A stretch of 64,000 nt of DNA from positions 98,707-162,706 of IMG/VR virus record IMGVR_UViG_3300008110_000030. One strand, given 5' to 3'. Both the position numbers and the translations under genes were made by a program. The stretch is from a virus. Each line of letters opens with the position of its first letter. The stretch's first letter is position 1. Below, in pieces: positions 49,241 to 58,800 of this stretch. A model generated the notes under the pieces. The model had not been told where the DNA came from and searched no databases. It was given only the letters and a program-made list of their open reading frames with translations.

Positions 49241-51143
49241 ATTCCCAACTTGTTCTTCCTGCATTAACCCTATATACTAGATCAGTATTTCTTGTAGGAT
49301 TGTTGACCGTAGTTACCACATTCACATTACTAACATAATGTATACTAATAAAACTTCCATAAGATGTTGTTGTAGTAGTGGAAATGTTTTGTATTGTTGA
49401 AGAAACTCTACATATTGTTAATGGAGCTATATTTGTGACAGGAGCTAATGCATTTAAAATTTCAACAACAGACCCCGCGCCTGAACCAGTTTCATTTAAT
49501 CCTTTAGTATCTATACTAAAAAATAATGGTCTACTTTCTATTAGATTGTCAACATATTGTTTTGTAACAGCATGTCTTACATCAATTGGGTCAGCTGCCA
49601 ATGTCAACGGACCAGCAAGTGTTCCACCTAATACTGATAATCTAGTAGTATCTGTTATTACAATACTTTGACTGCCGTCAAATGCCACGCCATTTATAGT
49701 TCTTGCAACAGCCAATGCTGATGCTGAACTTGCATTTCCAGTTAATGAGCCAATAAACTCTCTAGTAGAGTTATTAATTACCACTTGTCCGTTTGATGCA
49801 AGTACATTACCTGTAATATTTCCAGTTACGTTGCCAGTAACATTACCTATTACGTTGCCAGTAACATTACCTATTACGTTACCTGTTAGGTCACCTGTAA
49901 CATCGCCTATAACATTGCCTGTTAGGTCACCTGTAATATCGCCAGTTGTGTTGCCTTGCAAATTACCAATAAATTTACCGTAAAATTCAGTTGTTGGCTT
50001 AGTTAAATCTGTTACAGTAGTCAGTCCGTCTCTTGTAAAAATCTTATCAAGTTTAGCATTGTCGCCATTTATATTACCAACAACATTACCAGTAACTGTT
50101 CCAGTTAAATTTCCGTTTAATGCTGTGGAATAGATTGCGTTGAAGGGTGCTGCCGCAGAGCCAATGTCAACAGTACTTAATGGTTTAACTATTGTTTTAT
50201 TTGATAATCCACTGTCAAAAGATAAAATATCTCTAATTGGTTCTAAAGGTTCAGCACAAGTAACTACTAATCGTGTGCCAGTATAAACTATATGGCCATC
50301 TAAATCTTCGTCAGCGTTTGACCCAACGTAATTGCCAATTTTAACTAGGTATTGTGTATTATCATTATCTCTAATGCCTGCGTGTAAGTGCTCTTTAGTC
50401 CAAACACTAGACTGCATTTCTTGTACTGAAGAACTGTCAGTTCTAACAAAACTTTCTGAAGCAAGTGGGCCATCAGTAGGATCAATTAGCGTATATGACT
50501 GATCCACTTTTCCATTAATTAATGCTGAACCAATTAAATTTAAACCAATTGTCACAGTTCCAGTTGAGCCACTGTTTTCATGTAGCCCTAAGATAGGTGT
50601 TGTAGGATCAAAAATATATTTTGACACTATTCCAATTAATGCATCATCAACAAATAATTTTAAGACTGGGTTGCTTGATTCAACTGACTCGCCATCTTTG
50701 GTACCTAATATAACATCGCCTTCTAATCTACTAGTTCCAAACCCTGGAATACTTGTAGTAACTAGATCATAATCAGTGCCATCAAAAACTTTCAATTCAT
50801 TTGTACTAGAGTTAAACCAAAAATCACCTTTTTTAGATGATGACAATGACGGTTTAGTAGTTGCAGATTCAATTCTACTAATGCCTTTCCAAGTTCCAGC
50901 TGTACTATAGATTTTTAACTGTGTTGCTGTGGTATCGTACCACAGTTGTCCAACTAAAGGACTATCAGGCGGAGAATTTTTAGAAAAGTTTTCTAACAAA
51001 TGTACAAAATTTTCATTTTGATAAAACCCATAACCAGCAACGTTTCTGCCAACTAAGTTTAAAGATACGGTTGAGCTGTCTATTGCACCATCTGGTACAT
51101 CAACTAATACGTTGTTGTTTGAAAGTTTAATTGAATATGTCAT
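49227..51143 (-). CDS. Tail-fibre-like protein 2 with GN-repeat
   Basis: A 638-residue protein. It begins with the shared N-terminal module (SLNLVGRNVAGYG; NFVHLLENFSKNSPP; GQLWYDTTATQLKIY; KGDFWFNSSTNELKVFDGTDY). Residues about 388-447 are a tandem repeat of GNV(T/I)G(D/N)-type 4-residue units, likely a beta-helix or solenoid shaft. The C-terminal part has TKQYVDNLIESRPLFF, a common fibre element, and ends in GRTSWEYVSG. It is likely a distal fibre or short fibre paralogue. Confidence 0.75.
   Translation of the reverse strand: MTYSIKLSNNNVLVDVPDGAIDSSTVSLNLVGRNVAGYGFYQNENFVHLLENFSKNSPPDSPLVGQLWYDTTATQLKIYSTAGTWKGISRIESATTKPSLSSSKKGDFWFNSSTNELKVFDGTDYDLVTTSIPGFGTSRLEGDVILGTKDGESVESSNPVLKLFVDDALIGIVSKYIFDPTTPILGLHENSGSTGTVTIGLNLIGSALINGKVDQSYTLIDPTDGPLASESFVRTDSSSVQEMQSSVWTKEHLHAGIRDNDNTQYLVKIGNYVGSNADEDLDGHIVYTGTRLVVTCAEPLEPIRDILSFDSGLSNKTIVKPLSTVDIGSAAAPFNAIYSTALNGNLTGTVTGNVVGNINGDNAKLDKIFTRDGLTTVTDLTKPTTEFYGKFIGNLQGNTTGDITGDLTGNVIGDVTGDLTGNVIGNVTGNVIGNVTGNVTGNITGNVLASNGQVVINNSTREFIGSLTGNASSASALAVARTINGVAFDGSQSIVITDTTRLSVLGGTLAGPLTLAADPIDVRHAVTKQYVDNLIESRPLFFSIDTKGLNETGSGAGSVVEILNALAPVTNIAPLTICRVSSTIQNISTTTTTSYGSFISIHYVSNVNVVTTVNNPTRNTDLVYRVNAGRTSWEYVSG
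49803..49980. repeat. Tandem repeat coding for GN(V/I)xG units
   Basis: Near-identical 24-bp units built on ACATTACCTATTACGTTGCC and a variant CACCTGTAACATCGCC-type unit, in frame in fibre protein 2. Copies differ by third-position changes, except a near-perfect pair near 49838-49885. Recombination between copies could change shaft length. Confidence 0.8.
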
Positions 51144-51155
51144 CTAATCGCTCCG

Positions 51156-52925
51156 TTATACTGCAATGTCCTGTCCAGTTTGGTATACCCATGTTCTTGT
51201 TCCTACAACAAGTTCGCATTGATAAATTCTCACTACTCTTGTAACTGTTGGTGTTGATACACCGTTTGTGTATGATAAGCATAGCACTCGAACAACGTCG
51301 TTAACATTAACAGACAATGCTGGTATTAGTGCATCAATCTGTGCAATTGCATCATCTGCAGGGCTTGCAAGACCAGTTGTATCAACTGTTAAGTAATTGA
51401 TAGAAGTTTTAACATCGTCAACATATTCTTTATTTGCCGCATCAAACTGTAAGGACGGTGCATCTACGTTTGCAATTCTAGCTCTAGTGCCGAGTTCAAT
51501 TATTCTTCCAGTTCCTACTGTAATAATAAGATTAGAAGCAGGATCTATAGTTATCTCATTATCAGTAAACGTGAATTCAGCCGCTTGCAAGTTTGTTAAA
51601 TGTCCAACATTTGTTAAACTGCTGTTTATTATTGTTGAGCCCAGTGTTGTAGAACTTAATACTTGATTGTTTCCAATATATAGACTGTTTGTTGAAGGTA
51701 TTTTAAAGTTATCATTAACTTCCCACGCTGACAGTGTAGTTAAAGGAGATATTGAAACTGTAATTCCAGTTTTCAACCATCTCAATAACTTGGTTGTAGT
51801 TCCATAAACGGTTAAGCCTGCACCATCTGCGGTTGTATCTGTTGGTGTTGAGACTACTGCAAGTTCAATATTTTTATCAGTAATCTGCAAGGTAGTTGAA
51901 TTAGTAAACTGCGTTTCACCTACAACAGTTAAACTGCCTTCTATAGTAACATCTCCGTTGACGTTCATCTGTGGAGTGTCACCTGGCAATGTTTTCCAAG
52001 TGTCATCTGGATAGATATTGATTGATTTATTGGTTGGATCAACCATTAATGAATTTTGAAATCCATTAGATGTTCGAGTTTGTATTGTAAACTTATTGTT
52101 AACACCGTTATTGGTTAGATAAGTGTGATAGTTATTACTTTCTGGCTCTATATATAAAGCTATTCCAGTGTCTGTTGCTGAAATAATTAAACCATTAAGA
52201 CTTGTTAGTGTTAGACTTCCGTCAATACTAGAATTTTTATCACTTCTAACAAATTTAGAAGATATTAAGTTGCCATCAACTGGATCAATTAGTGCAGTTG
52301 CTGACTGTGAAGGTGCATTTATGTTATTATCAACTACACTAGTGCTAAATGAAAGTCCTGCTTTGAGCTCACCAACACCGATAGTAAATCCTGCGATTGC
52401 AATTAAAGGTATGAATGAGCTAGGATTCAATATGGCCATTTTTATGTTTGACACATACATCACTGCTACTACTCTAGAATTTCCTCTAGTATCAATAATT
52501 TCTTCTACTATCCATCCTGTTTTTCCTTGACTTGATGTATAAATTGGTCCTGCCGTTACTAGATTAGAGCCGTCAAAAAACTTTAGTTGTTGACTAGCAT
52601 TATCAATCCATAGGTCACCTTCAACTAAATTAGCAGGTCTACTAGTGCTAACAAAAGGACTACCAACTGGTCTCCAATTTGTTCCATCAAAAACGTTTAA
52701 CTTACTTGTGTTAGAGTTAAACCACAACTGACCTTTAATTTGATTATTTGGTGGGCTTGAATTTGAAAAATTTTCTAATAGATATACAAGATTAGAATTA
52801 TAAATCTCACCAATACCTTTAAAATTCTTACCAATTAATTTTAAAGAGGTACTAGAATTATCAACTGTTCCGTCTGTTACAGTTGCTACTATATTACCGT
52901 CTGTTTTTTTTATTACGTATGGCAT
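51156..52925 (-). CDS. Tail-fibre-like protein 3
   Basis: A 589-residue protein with the shared N-terminal module (VTDGTVDNSSTSLKLIGKNFKGIG; NLVYLLENFSNSSPPNNQIKGQLWFN; GDLWIDNASQQLKFFDGSNL). The middle has phage-fibre features (NGDVTIEGSLTVVGETQFTN, ITDKNIELAVVST) and the end (FDAANKEYVDDVKTSINYLTVDTTGL ... GTRTWVYQTG) matches the end of protein 2. The two C-termini (NxxRTWxYxxG) show that these paralogues share both ends. Confidence 0.75.
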   Translation of the reverse strand: MPYVIKKTDGNIVATVTDGTVDNSSTSLKLIGKNFKGIGEIYNSNLVYLLENFSNSSPPNNQIKGQLWFNSNTSKLNVFDGTNWRPVGSPFVSTSRPANLVEGDLWIDNASQQLKFFDGSNLVTAGPIYTSSQGKTGWIVEEIIDTRGNSRVVAVMYVSNIKMAILNPSSFIPLIAIAGFTIGVGELKAGLSFSTSVVDNNINAPSQSATALIDPVDGNLISSKFVRSDKNSSIDGSLTLTSLNGLIISATDTGIALYIEPESNNYHTYLTNNGVNNKFTIQTRTSNGFQNSLMVDPTNKSINIYPDDTWKTLPGDTPQMNVNGDVTIEGSLTVVGETQFTNSTTLQITDKNIELAVVSTPTDTTADGAGLTVYGTTTKLLRWLKTGITVSISPLTTLSAWEVNDNFKIPSTNSLYIGNNQVLSSTTLGSTIINSSLTNVGHLTNLQAAEFTFTDNEITIDPASNLIITVGTGRIIELGTRARIANVDAPSLQFDAANKEYVDDVKTSINYLTVDTTGLASPADDAIAQIDALIPALSVNVNDVVRVLCLSYTNGVSTPTVTRVVRIYQCELVVGTRTWVYQTGQDIAV

Positions 52926-52934
52926 CGTCTATCC

Positions 52935-55184
52935 TTAACCTATTTGAGATGAACCAACACCCGCCCTAATAATATAGTTAATTGTTAAGTATGGGTTAGT
53001 GATAGGAATATTAAAGTTCCTGTTTAAAGTTTGTCCTGATCCTGGTGAAAATTGAATTTGATCTGATCCAGATGAAAATGTATTCAATGTATGTTGACTT
53101 GATCCACCTTCTCCACCATTTGAAGATGCTGTAAAGTTTCCAGTTCTATTTGCAATTCTATCTGTAGAATTTAGTGGAACACTTTCTCTCAACACCACTA
53201 GTGTAAATGTTAGTGTGGCATTAGCATTGGCAGTAATTTGATTGTTTAAAATTACTGTATTTGAATTTGGAATACTCGTAACTATTGTTCCTGGGGCAAT
53301 GCTTGTATCAGTACTTGTCACTTGCATACCAATTGAAATATTATCAGTGTTAGAAACCGTAACTGATGTTTGGGTAGTTTGTCCAACAACCACTGTCTTT
53401 TGTACTACAGAATTAGCAAATGAGTTTGCCATACCAACGTTGCCAAGAGGGAATCTGCCTCGTAAGTCAGGAAGTCTAAAGTACGTTCCGCCAGCGCCGC
53501 TACCGTAGGTAGTTCCAATAGTTTGATAAAGAGTAGGGTATTCTGTTCTACTAACTAATGCACCGTCGCATAGTAAGTATCCTAAAGGAACTGCGGTTGC
53601 CGCAAACGGAAAAATACTTCCAATTGGAACAAATGCTTCGCCTAATAAGAAACTTGTACGTGTCACTCTACGCAATCCAACGTTAGATCTATGTATTAAG
53701 ATAGTGTCGTCTGTTCTGTTGTCTAATACTTCTGGTTTTCCTCTAATTGCAGAGTCAGCAAGTGTAGCACCAATTGTTAGTGTTCCGCCTGTTCCGTTGA
53801 AGCTTACAGGAGCAGGACTTGTTAAGTCGCCACCAAGTTGAAAATTCGTTGATGCCGCTAAAGAGCTGGCTGCACCAATTACTGTACCAGTAACTGTACC
53901 TGTGAACGCACCGCTAAATGCACCGCTAAATGTGTTTGCATATATAGTTTTAAATCTATTAGTAGGTGTACCAATATCATAGAGATTATTTGCTTGCGGT
54001 ATAATTGCTGGACCAGTAATTGTTCCACCAAATTCATCTAACTCACCTACACGCAAGTGTCCGCTGGAAGTAATATTTTTACCAACATATAAATTTTTTG
54101 CAATACCAGCGCCGCCTCTAATTTGTAAGGAGCCGCTGGTAGCACTTGTACTATCCAATATGCCAGTTGTAATTAAATGTCCACTAATGAATGCATCACC
54201 ATTAACATCCAATTCTGCATTTGGTAACGGGTGATTAATACCAACTCGTTTGTTCTTTCCGTCAATTTTTAAAATGACGTTGTTAGATCCTTGATATGCA
54301 ATTACCATATCAATTGAGCCGCCGTCTGAAGTATTCTTAATTACTCCAGCTCCTTGAACAACTGCTAAACTTAAATTATTTGCAGTTCCAATTGTAACTC
54401 CTGCATCATTTAATATAGATTGTTGGCCATAAAATAAGTTTGACGTATCTCTTCGAGCAAAATTATCAGCTGACACTGTTTCTAAACTTGGTGTTAGAAC
54501 GTTTAATGCGTCTGCTGAAGTTGATGTTCCATGAATTTTTGCACCTGTTGTAGGTGTTATAGTGTCTCCAGGACCTATAAATTTTTTGCTAGTAATATTG
54601 ATACCAGGATTTAATTGATTAAATCCTTCAATTGTTTTTTGCGGAATAAAACTTTCAGTTGCAATAATTTTTATAGCACTATCATTGTTGTATTCAATAG
54701 TTACAAAATGTTCAACTCCTGAACTATCTAATATAGCTTCAACGTACACTCCAGATTTTTTACCTGACAGTGCTGATGGACCAACTAGTACCCAATCTGT
54801 ACCGTTGTACAAGTTTAATTGTTGAGTTAATGTGTCAACCCAAAGATCACCTAATAGTGCATTAGTTGGTCTACCTAGAGTAGGGGCAACGTGAGTTCCC
54901 CCTGCAGGTCTCCAATTATTTGTGCCACCTGTGGAGTCGTTAATATACAATCTTTTAGTACTGTTGTTATACCATAGCTGACCTTCAATACTGTTACTAG
55001 GGGACAGTGGGCTAGCAAAATTTTCTAAAAGATGTACAAAATTCTTTGCAACAGCAACGCCATAATTAGAATAATTTCTACCAACAAGACTTAGACTGGT
55101 ACTGGTATTATTTTCAGTTAAATCATTAACTGTTATAGGATTAGAACTCTTCCCTGGATCACTAAAAGAAATTGAATACGGCAT
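52935..55184 (-). CDS. Tail-fibre-like protein 4 with tail collar domain
   Basis: A 749-residue protein. The N-terminal module is shared (TSLSLVGRNYSNYG; NFVHLLENFASPLSPSNSIEGQLWYNN; GDLWVDTLTQQLNLYNGTDW). A fibre core follows (ELDVNGDAFISGHL; ARGKNLYVGKN-like; FSGAFSGAFTG). Residues about 518-580 form a phage tail collar domain (PIGSIFPFAATAVPLGYLLCDG; GTYFRLPDLRGRFPLG), then a receptor-type C-terminal part. It is the largest of the four and is likely the collar or short-fibre type. Confidence 0.8.
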   Translation of the reverse strand: MPYSISFSDPGKSSNPITVNDLTENNTSTSLSLVGRNYSNYGVAVAKNFVHLLENFASPLSPSNSIEGQLWYNNSTKRLYINDSTGGTNNWRPAGGTHVAPTLGRPTNALLGDLWVDTLTQQLNLYNGTDWVLVGPSALSGKKSGVYVEAILDSSGVEHFVTIEYNNDSAIKIIATESFIPQKTIEGFNQLNPGINITSKKFIGPGDTITPTTGAKIHGTSTSADALNVLTPSLETVSADNFARRDTSNLFYGQQSILNDAGVTIGTANNLSLAVVQGAGVIKNTSDGGSIDMVIAYQGSNNVILKIDGKNKRVGINHPLPNAELDVNGDAFISGHLITTGILDSTSATSGSLQIRGGAGIAKNLYVGKNITSSGHLRVGELDEFGGTITGPAIIPQANNLYDIGTPTNRFKTIYANTFSGAFSGAFTGTVTGTVIGAASSLAASTNFQLGGDLTSPAPVSFNGTGGTLTIGATLADSAIRGKPEVLDNRTDDTILIHRSNVGLRRVTRTSFLLGEAFVPIGSIFPFAATAVPLGYLLCDGALVSRTEYPTLYQTIGTTYGSGAGGTYFRLPDLRGRFPLGNVGMANSFANSVVQKTVVVGQTTQTSVTVSNTDNISIGMQVTSTDTSIAPGTIVTSIPNSNTVILNNQITANANATLTFTLVVLRESVPLNSTDRIANRTGNFTASSNGGEGGSSQHTLNTFSSGSDQIQFSPGSGQTLNRNFNIPITNPYLTINYIIRAGVGSSQIG

Positions 55185-55185
55185 C

Positions 55186-55860
55186 TTATGTCTCGCTAAA
55201 TGTTGTTAGTGTCTGAATTCTAACTGTATAATCAATTTGAATCAACCTATTCAGACTCTTTTGAACTGGGTGAAAAATAACATGAGTTAATAATCTACCG
55301 TTTCCAGCGATCCCATCTTCGCTACTGGCTCTAAGACCAATTTCATCAAATACGAAATCACTGTTCATATCTTGTGCGTTATCATAAGCGGCTTGTCCGT
55401 TAGGCTCGCCGTAATCTAATAATACACTACAAAAAATGTCAGTATAAACTGTTCCACGTACATGACGGATTTCTAAGAAATTTCTAGTAGGATCAATATT
55501 TGACAAGTTTTTTGGATCAATAATCTTATAATATGTTTGGCTATAAAGCCCTGAATTTACCCCTATATTATTAGGAGTAAGATATGTTATAAGACCATTA
55601 GGATCTACAGTGCTACCACCGTTACCAAAACTCATGCCTTCAATAATTCCATAGCCTTGATTTGCTAGACTAGCGGCAAGAGCAACACTCATATTTTCAT
55701 AGTGAATAGCATTTCTTTTGTCCTCAAATACTTCATTTGTTTCAGGATCAAAAATTTTAATATGACCTTCAATATGGAAGCCTGCATTTTCTTTTATGCC
55801 TGATTCTTGAGCATTTTCTTGGGTATTTTCGTTCATTTCCTCAACCTTATTATTTTCCAT
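55186..55860 (-). CDS. Probable virion protein upstream of fibre genes
   Basis: A 224-residue protein. An acidic, disordered start (MENNKVEEMNENTQENAQ) precedes GFHIEGHIKIFDPETNEVFEDKRNAIHYENMSVALAASLANQ and MSFGNGGSTVD. I recall homologues in marine T4-like phages in the same position before fibre genes, annotated as structural at best. ATAAATA lies 5 bp before its ATG. Confidence 0.6.
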   Translation of the reverse strand: MENNKVEEMNENTQENAQESGIKENAGFHIEGHIKIFDPETNEVFEDKRNAIHYENMSVALAASLANQGYGIIEGMSFGNGGSTVDPNGLITYLTPNNIGVNSGLYSQTYYKIIDPKNLSNIDPTRNFLEIRHVRGTVYTDIFCSVLLDYGEPNGQAAYDNAQDMNSDFVFDEIGLRASSEDGIAGNGRLLTHVIFHPVQKSLNRLIQIDYTVRIQTLTTFSET

Positions 55861-55865
55861 AGTAA

Positions 55866-55872
55866 TATTTAT
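55866..55872 (-). promoter_or_regulatory. Late-promoter-like ATAAATA
   Basis: ATAAATA on the minus strand, 5 bp before ATG 55860, the same spacing as at 16556. It fits late expression of the structural block. Confidence 0.55.
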
Positions 55873-55883
55873 CCAGTGCTTAA

Positions 55884-58800
55884 TTAAGACAGTTTGCCAT
55901 AGTAATACTTATCGGGCAACTCTGCTGTGAACTCTTGCAGGAATCTAGCCTGTGGAGTCGACTCTTGTTGTATTGTAGTTGTTCCGCCAAGGGTATACCA
56001 AATTTTACCAATTTTTTGTACTACTTTGATGTCAACATTTGATATCACTGTAGAATCATCGGCCAAGTTTAGCACACTAGGATTTACCGTTAGCACATAG
56101 TTATTACCAACTTTTGTAATGGTAAAATCTGGCGCAACTATTAAATCTCCAGTTTGATTTTGGCTGTTCACTTCGTTCGAATTATGAGTAATGCTAAAAT
56201 CATGTCTGATCAGCTGGTTAGTTCCTCTAACTGGTTTAGTTAGAATCTTGCCTGCCATGTAGACCGTTACTTGATCTTCAAGACCAATCGCTTCATTGAA
56301 GCTGAAATCAGTTAAAGTATAAGAAGCTACTGTGGTTACGTTTACCCAATTACCGTTTACATATTGCTGATATCTGTTGGTAGTTTGATTAAATTTGTAA
56401 TTTTCAGGAGTTTTATACGTTTTTATAGTATATCCTTCTCTGTAAGGGATAGTTTCATTATTTCCAACGTTGAATACTTTTGTCCCAATAGGATAGCTAT
56501 CAGCTACCCCTGTTCCAAGTGTTCCTCGAGTTAGATTTGTTAGTTTATTACCAACAATAGATCTGAATTCAATTCTTTCTCCAGCAACAAAGATTGAGCT
56601 AGGTTTTGGATTATTAACATTAACCACACCAAATATACTTGTATCGCTGACTTCAATTTCTCTATCAGTTGATAAGAGAGCCTTTGTTAAAGTCACTGTG
56701 CTGTTCTTTGATAATCTCTTAAATTGTACAGCGTTAGTCATATCTTTGAACATTCTATAAGAAACTGCTTCGCTTGATACAATGTCACTAATGCTTGTCA
56801 CAACAACCCTGTCATTGTTTCCTAAATTAAATCTGTTTGATATTTGTATGTAGTCACGATCAACCACTTGATAATCGTAATTTGGAATTAGTGGACGGCC
56901 GTTAACATCGACCCAAACGTTATTAATGTTATAAACAGGTCTGCTAAGTTTATATTCATTCCTATTAGGATTAGTTTTGAATACTTCTCTTCTAATTAAA
57001 TTCTCATCATGATTTGTATAGGTAACTACAGATACTCTTTGACCAGCTTGTATTTTAGAAGGAGATCTAAATGTTATTTGATTTCCAAAAATTACATAGT
57101 CTGAATCACGCAGTATACATACTGCAATTACATCGCCCACTTGTGCAACTCCTGAGCTCATTGTAACTGTGTTATCAATTGTATCAAATTCGTAATCTCG
57201 TCCCACTACTATGATTTTTCCGTTCTTATATACTTCAATATCAGATATTGATAACGTTCTTGTCAAGTAAGGAATATTTTCACCTAGTCTAAATGTTTGA
57301 GAGTTTTGTGTAACTTCATAATATTCAGTTTCAGGCGGCATCATTCTTTGCGTTGGAGCAAGACCCCAATAAATTCTAGCTGTATCTTCATCAGGACGGT
57401 TAGTAATATGCGCACCCCAATATACAATATTATCAGGAGTTAATGTTGTTGTATTTGAAGTGTGTGTAACTTTACAAATATAATATTGACCACTGAAAGA
57501 AACAATGTCATTAACGTCATAAGAAGTTGTGCTTGCCCATGCTGAGAATTCTAAGTTTGAATTAGTTTGCGTACTCGTATGTCCAATTTTACAAATATAG
57601 GAAACATTGTTGTACAAAACAGTGTCATTTATTACATAGTAGACATTTTCTTCCCAAGGACCTTTCCAGTCTTCTGTAGAAGAAGTTAGTCTAGTTACTG
57701 CTGCCATAACGTGTAATGGCGCAATGTTGCCAGGTGGCTTCGTTAGAGTATATGTTGTATTATTATCAATTACGATTTCTTGATTATAAATTTCACTATA
57801 AGTTTTAACTGTAGATCCAAATAACAATATGTTGATCACTGTTCCTGCTGTTAAAGTAGGCGTGTTAGTGATAATAATCTTAGCACGTTTTGATCTACCT
57901 GCTACTTTTGTTAAAGAACTAGTATTTGAAATTGAAATATAATAGCTACCAATATCTTGATAATTAACTTCTGATAATATTTCAAAAGAACTTGCGCCTG
58001 CATTTGCACTAGTCACAGTGTAACTAAATCTACTTAAAATACTATTTCCACCAATTGTTGTCTTTTGAACTGTAAGAGCAAGTGTATTAGTGGTTGACAG
58101 CTGGTCAACTCCATATTCAGTAGTAATAATTTCAACAGTGGTTGTTCCATTACTGTTTGCTGTTAATGTGTAATCAGTATTTTCTTTAGCAACAAAGTTA
58201 CCAATTAAAACAAATATTTCTTGCCCGCTACCAATTGTATCTTGGATCACAAATTGCATTGTAGACCCATCCATTATAAACTGTTTAGTAGAAATCAAAT
58301 TACTGCCAGCACCAGGACTGTTAAACACTGTCATTGACAACGTGTCAAAAATCTCACCTTTGACTAATTCTTCTGTTGAAGGGCTGTGTTCAACAGATAA
58401 AAATTCGCCACCGTCTAGACTAATATCAGTTGCACTTAGTCCAGTTGCAGTTCTAAATCGTATTTCACCCGCATCTGAAATTGTTGAGAAATCACCGCCT
58501 GTAATATTTGTATCAAGAACGATATCATCAGTTGGTAGGTTTACTCCGTCACTTAATTCTTGACGTATTTCAATTTTTGTACCAGTAACTGGAACTTGTG
58601 GAAGAGTCAATGTACTAGTAGATCCGTTAGTTGTAATCGTATTGAACAATGCGTCATTGTTAGTTTGATTTACAGTACCATAGTTTTCATCATCAACTCT
58701 AACGCCGTCAAAATAAACGTTAATTTTTGTTCCTAATAAAGGAGTATACCCTAATTCATATGTAGATGTAGTTCCGTTTGAAATTACTAACAAGTCTTTG

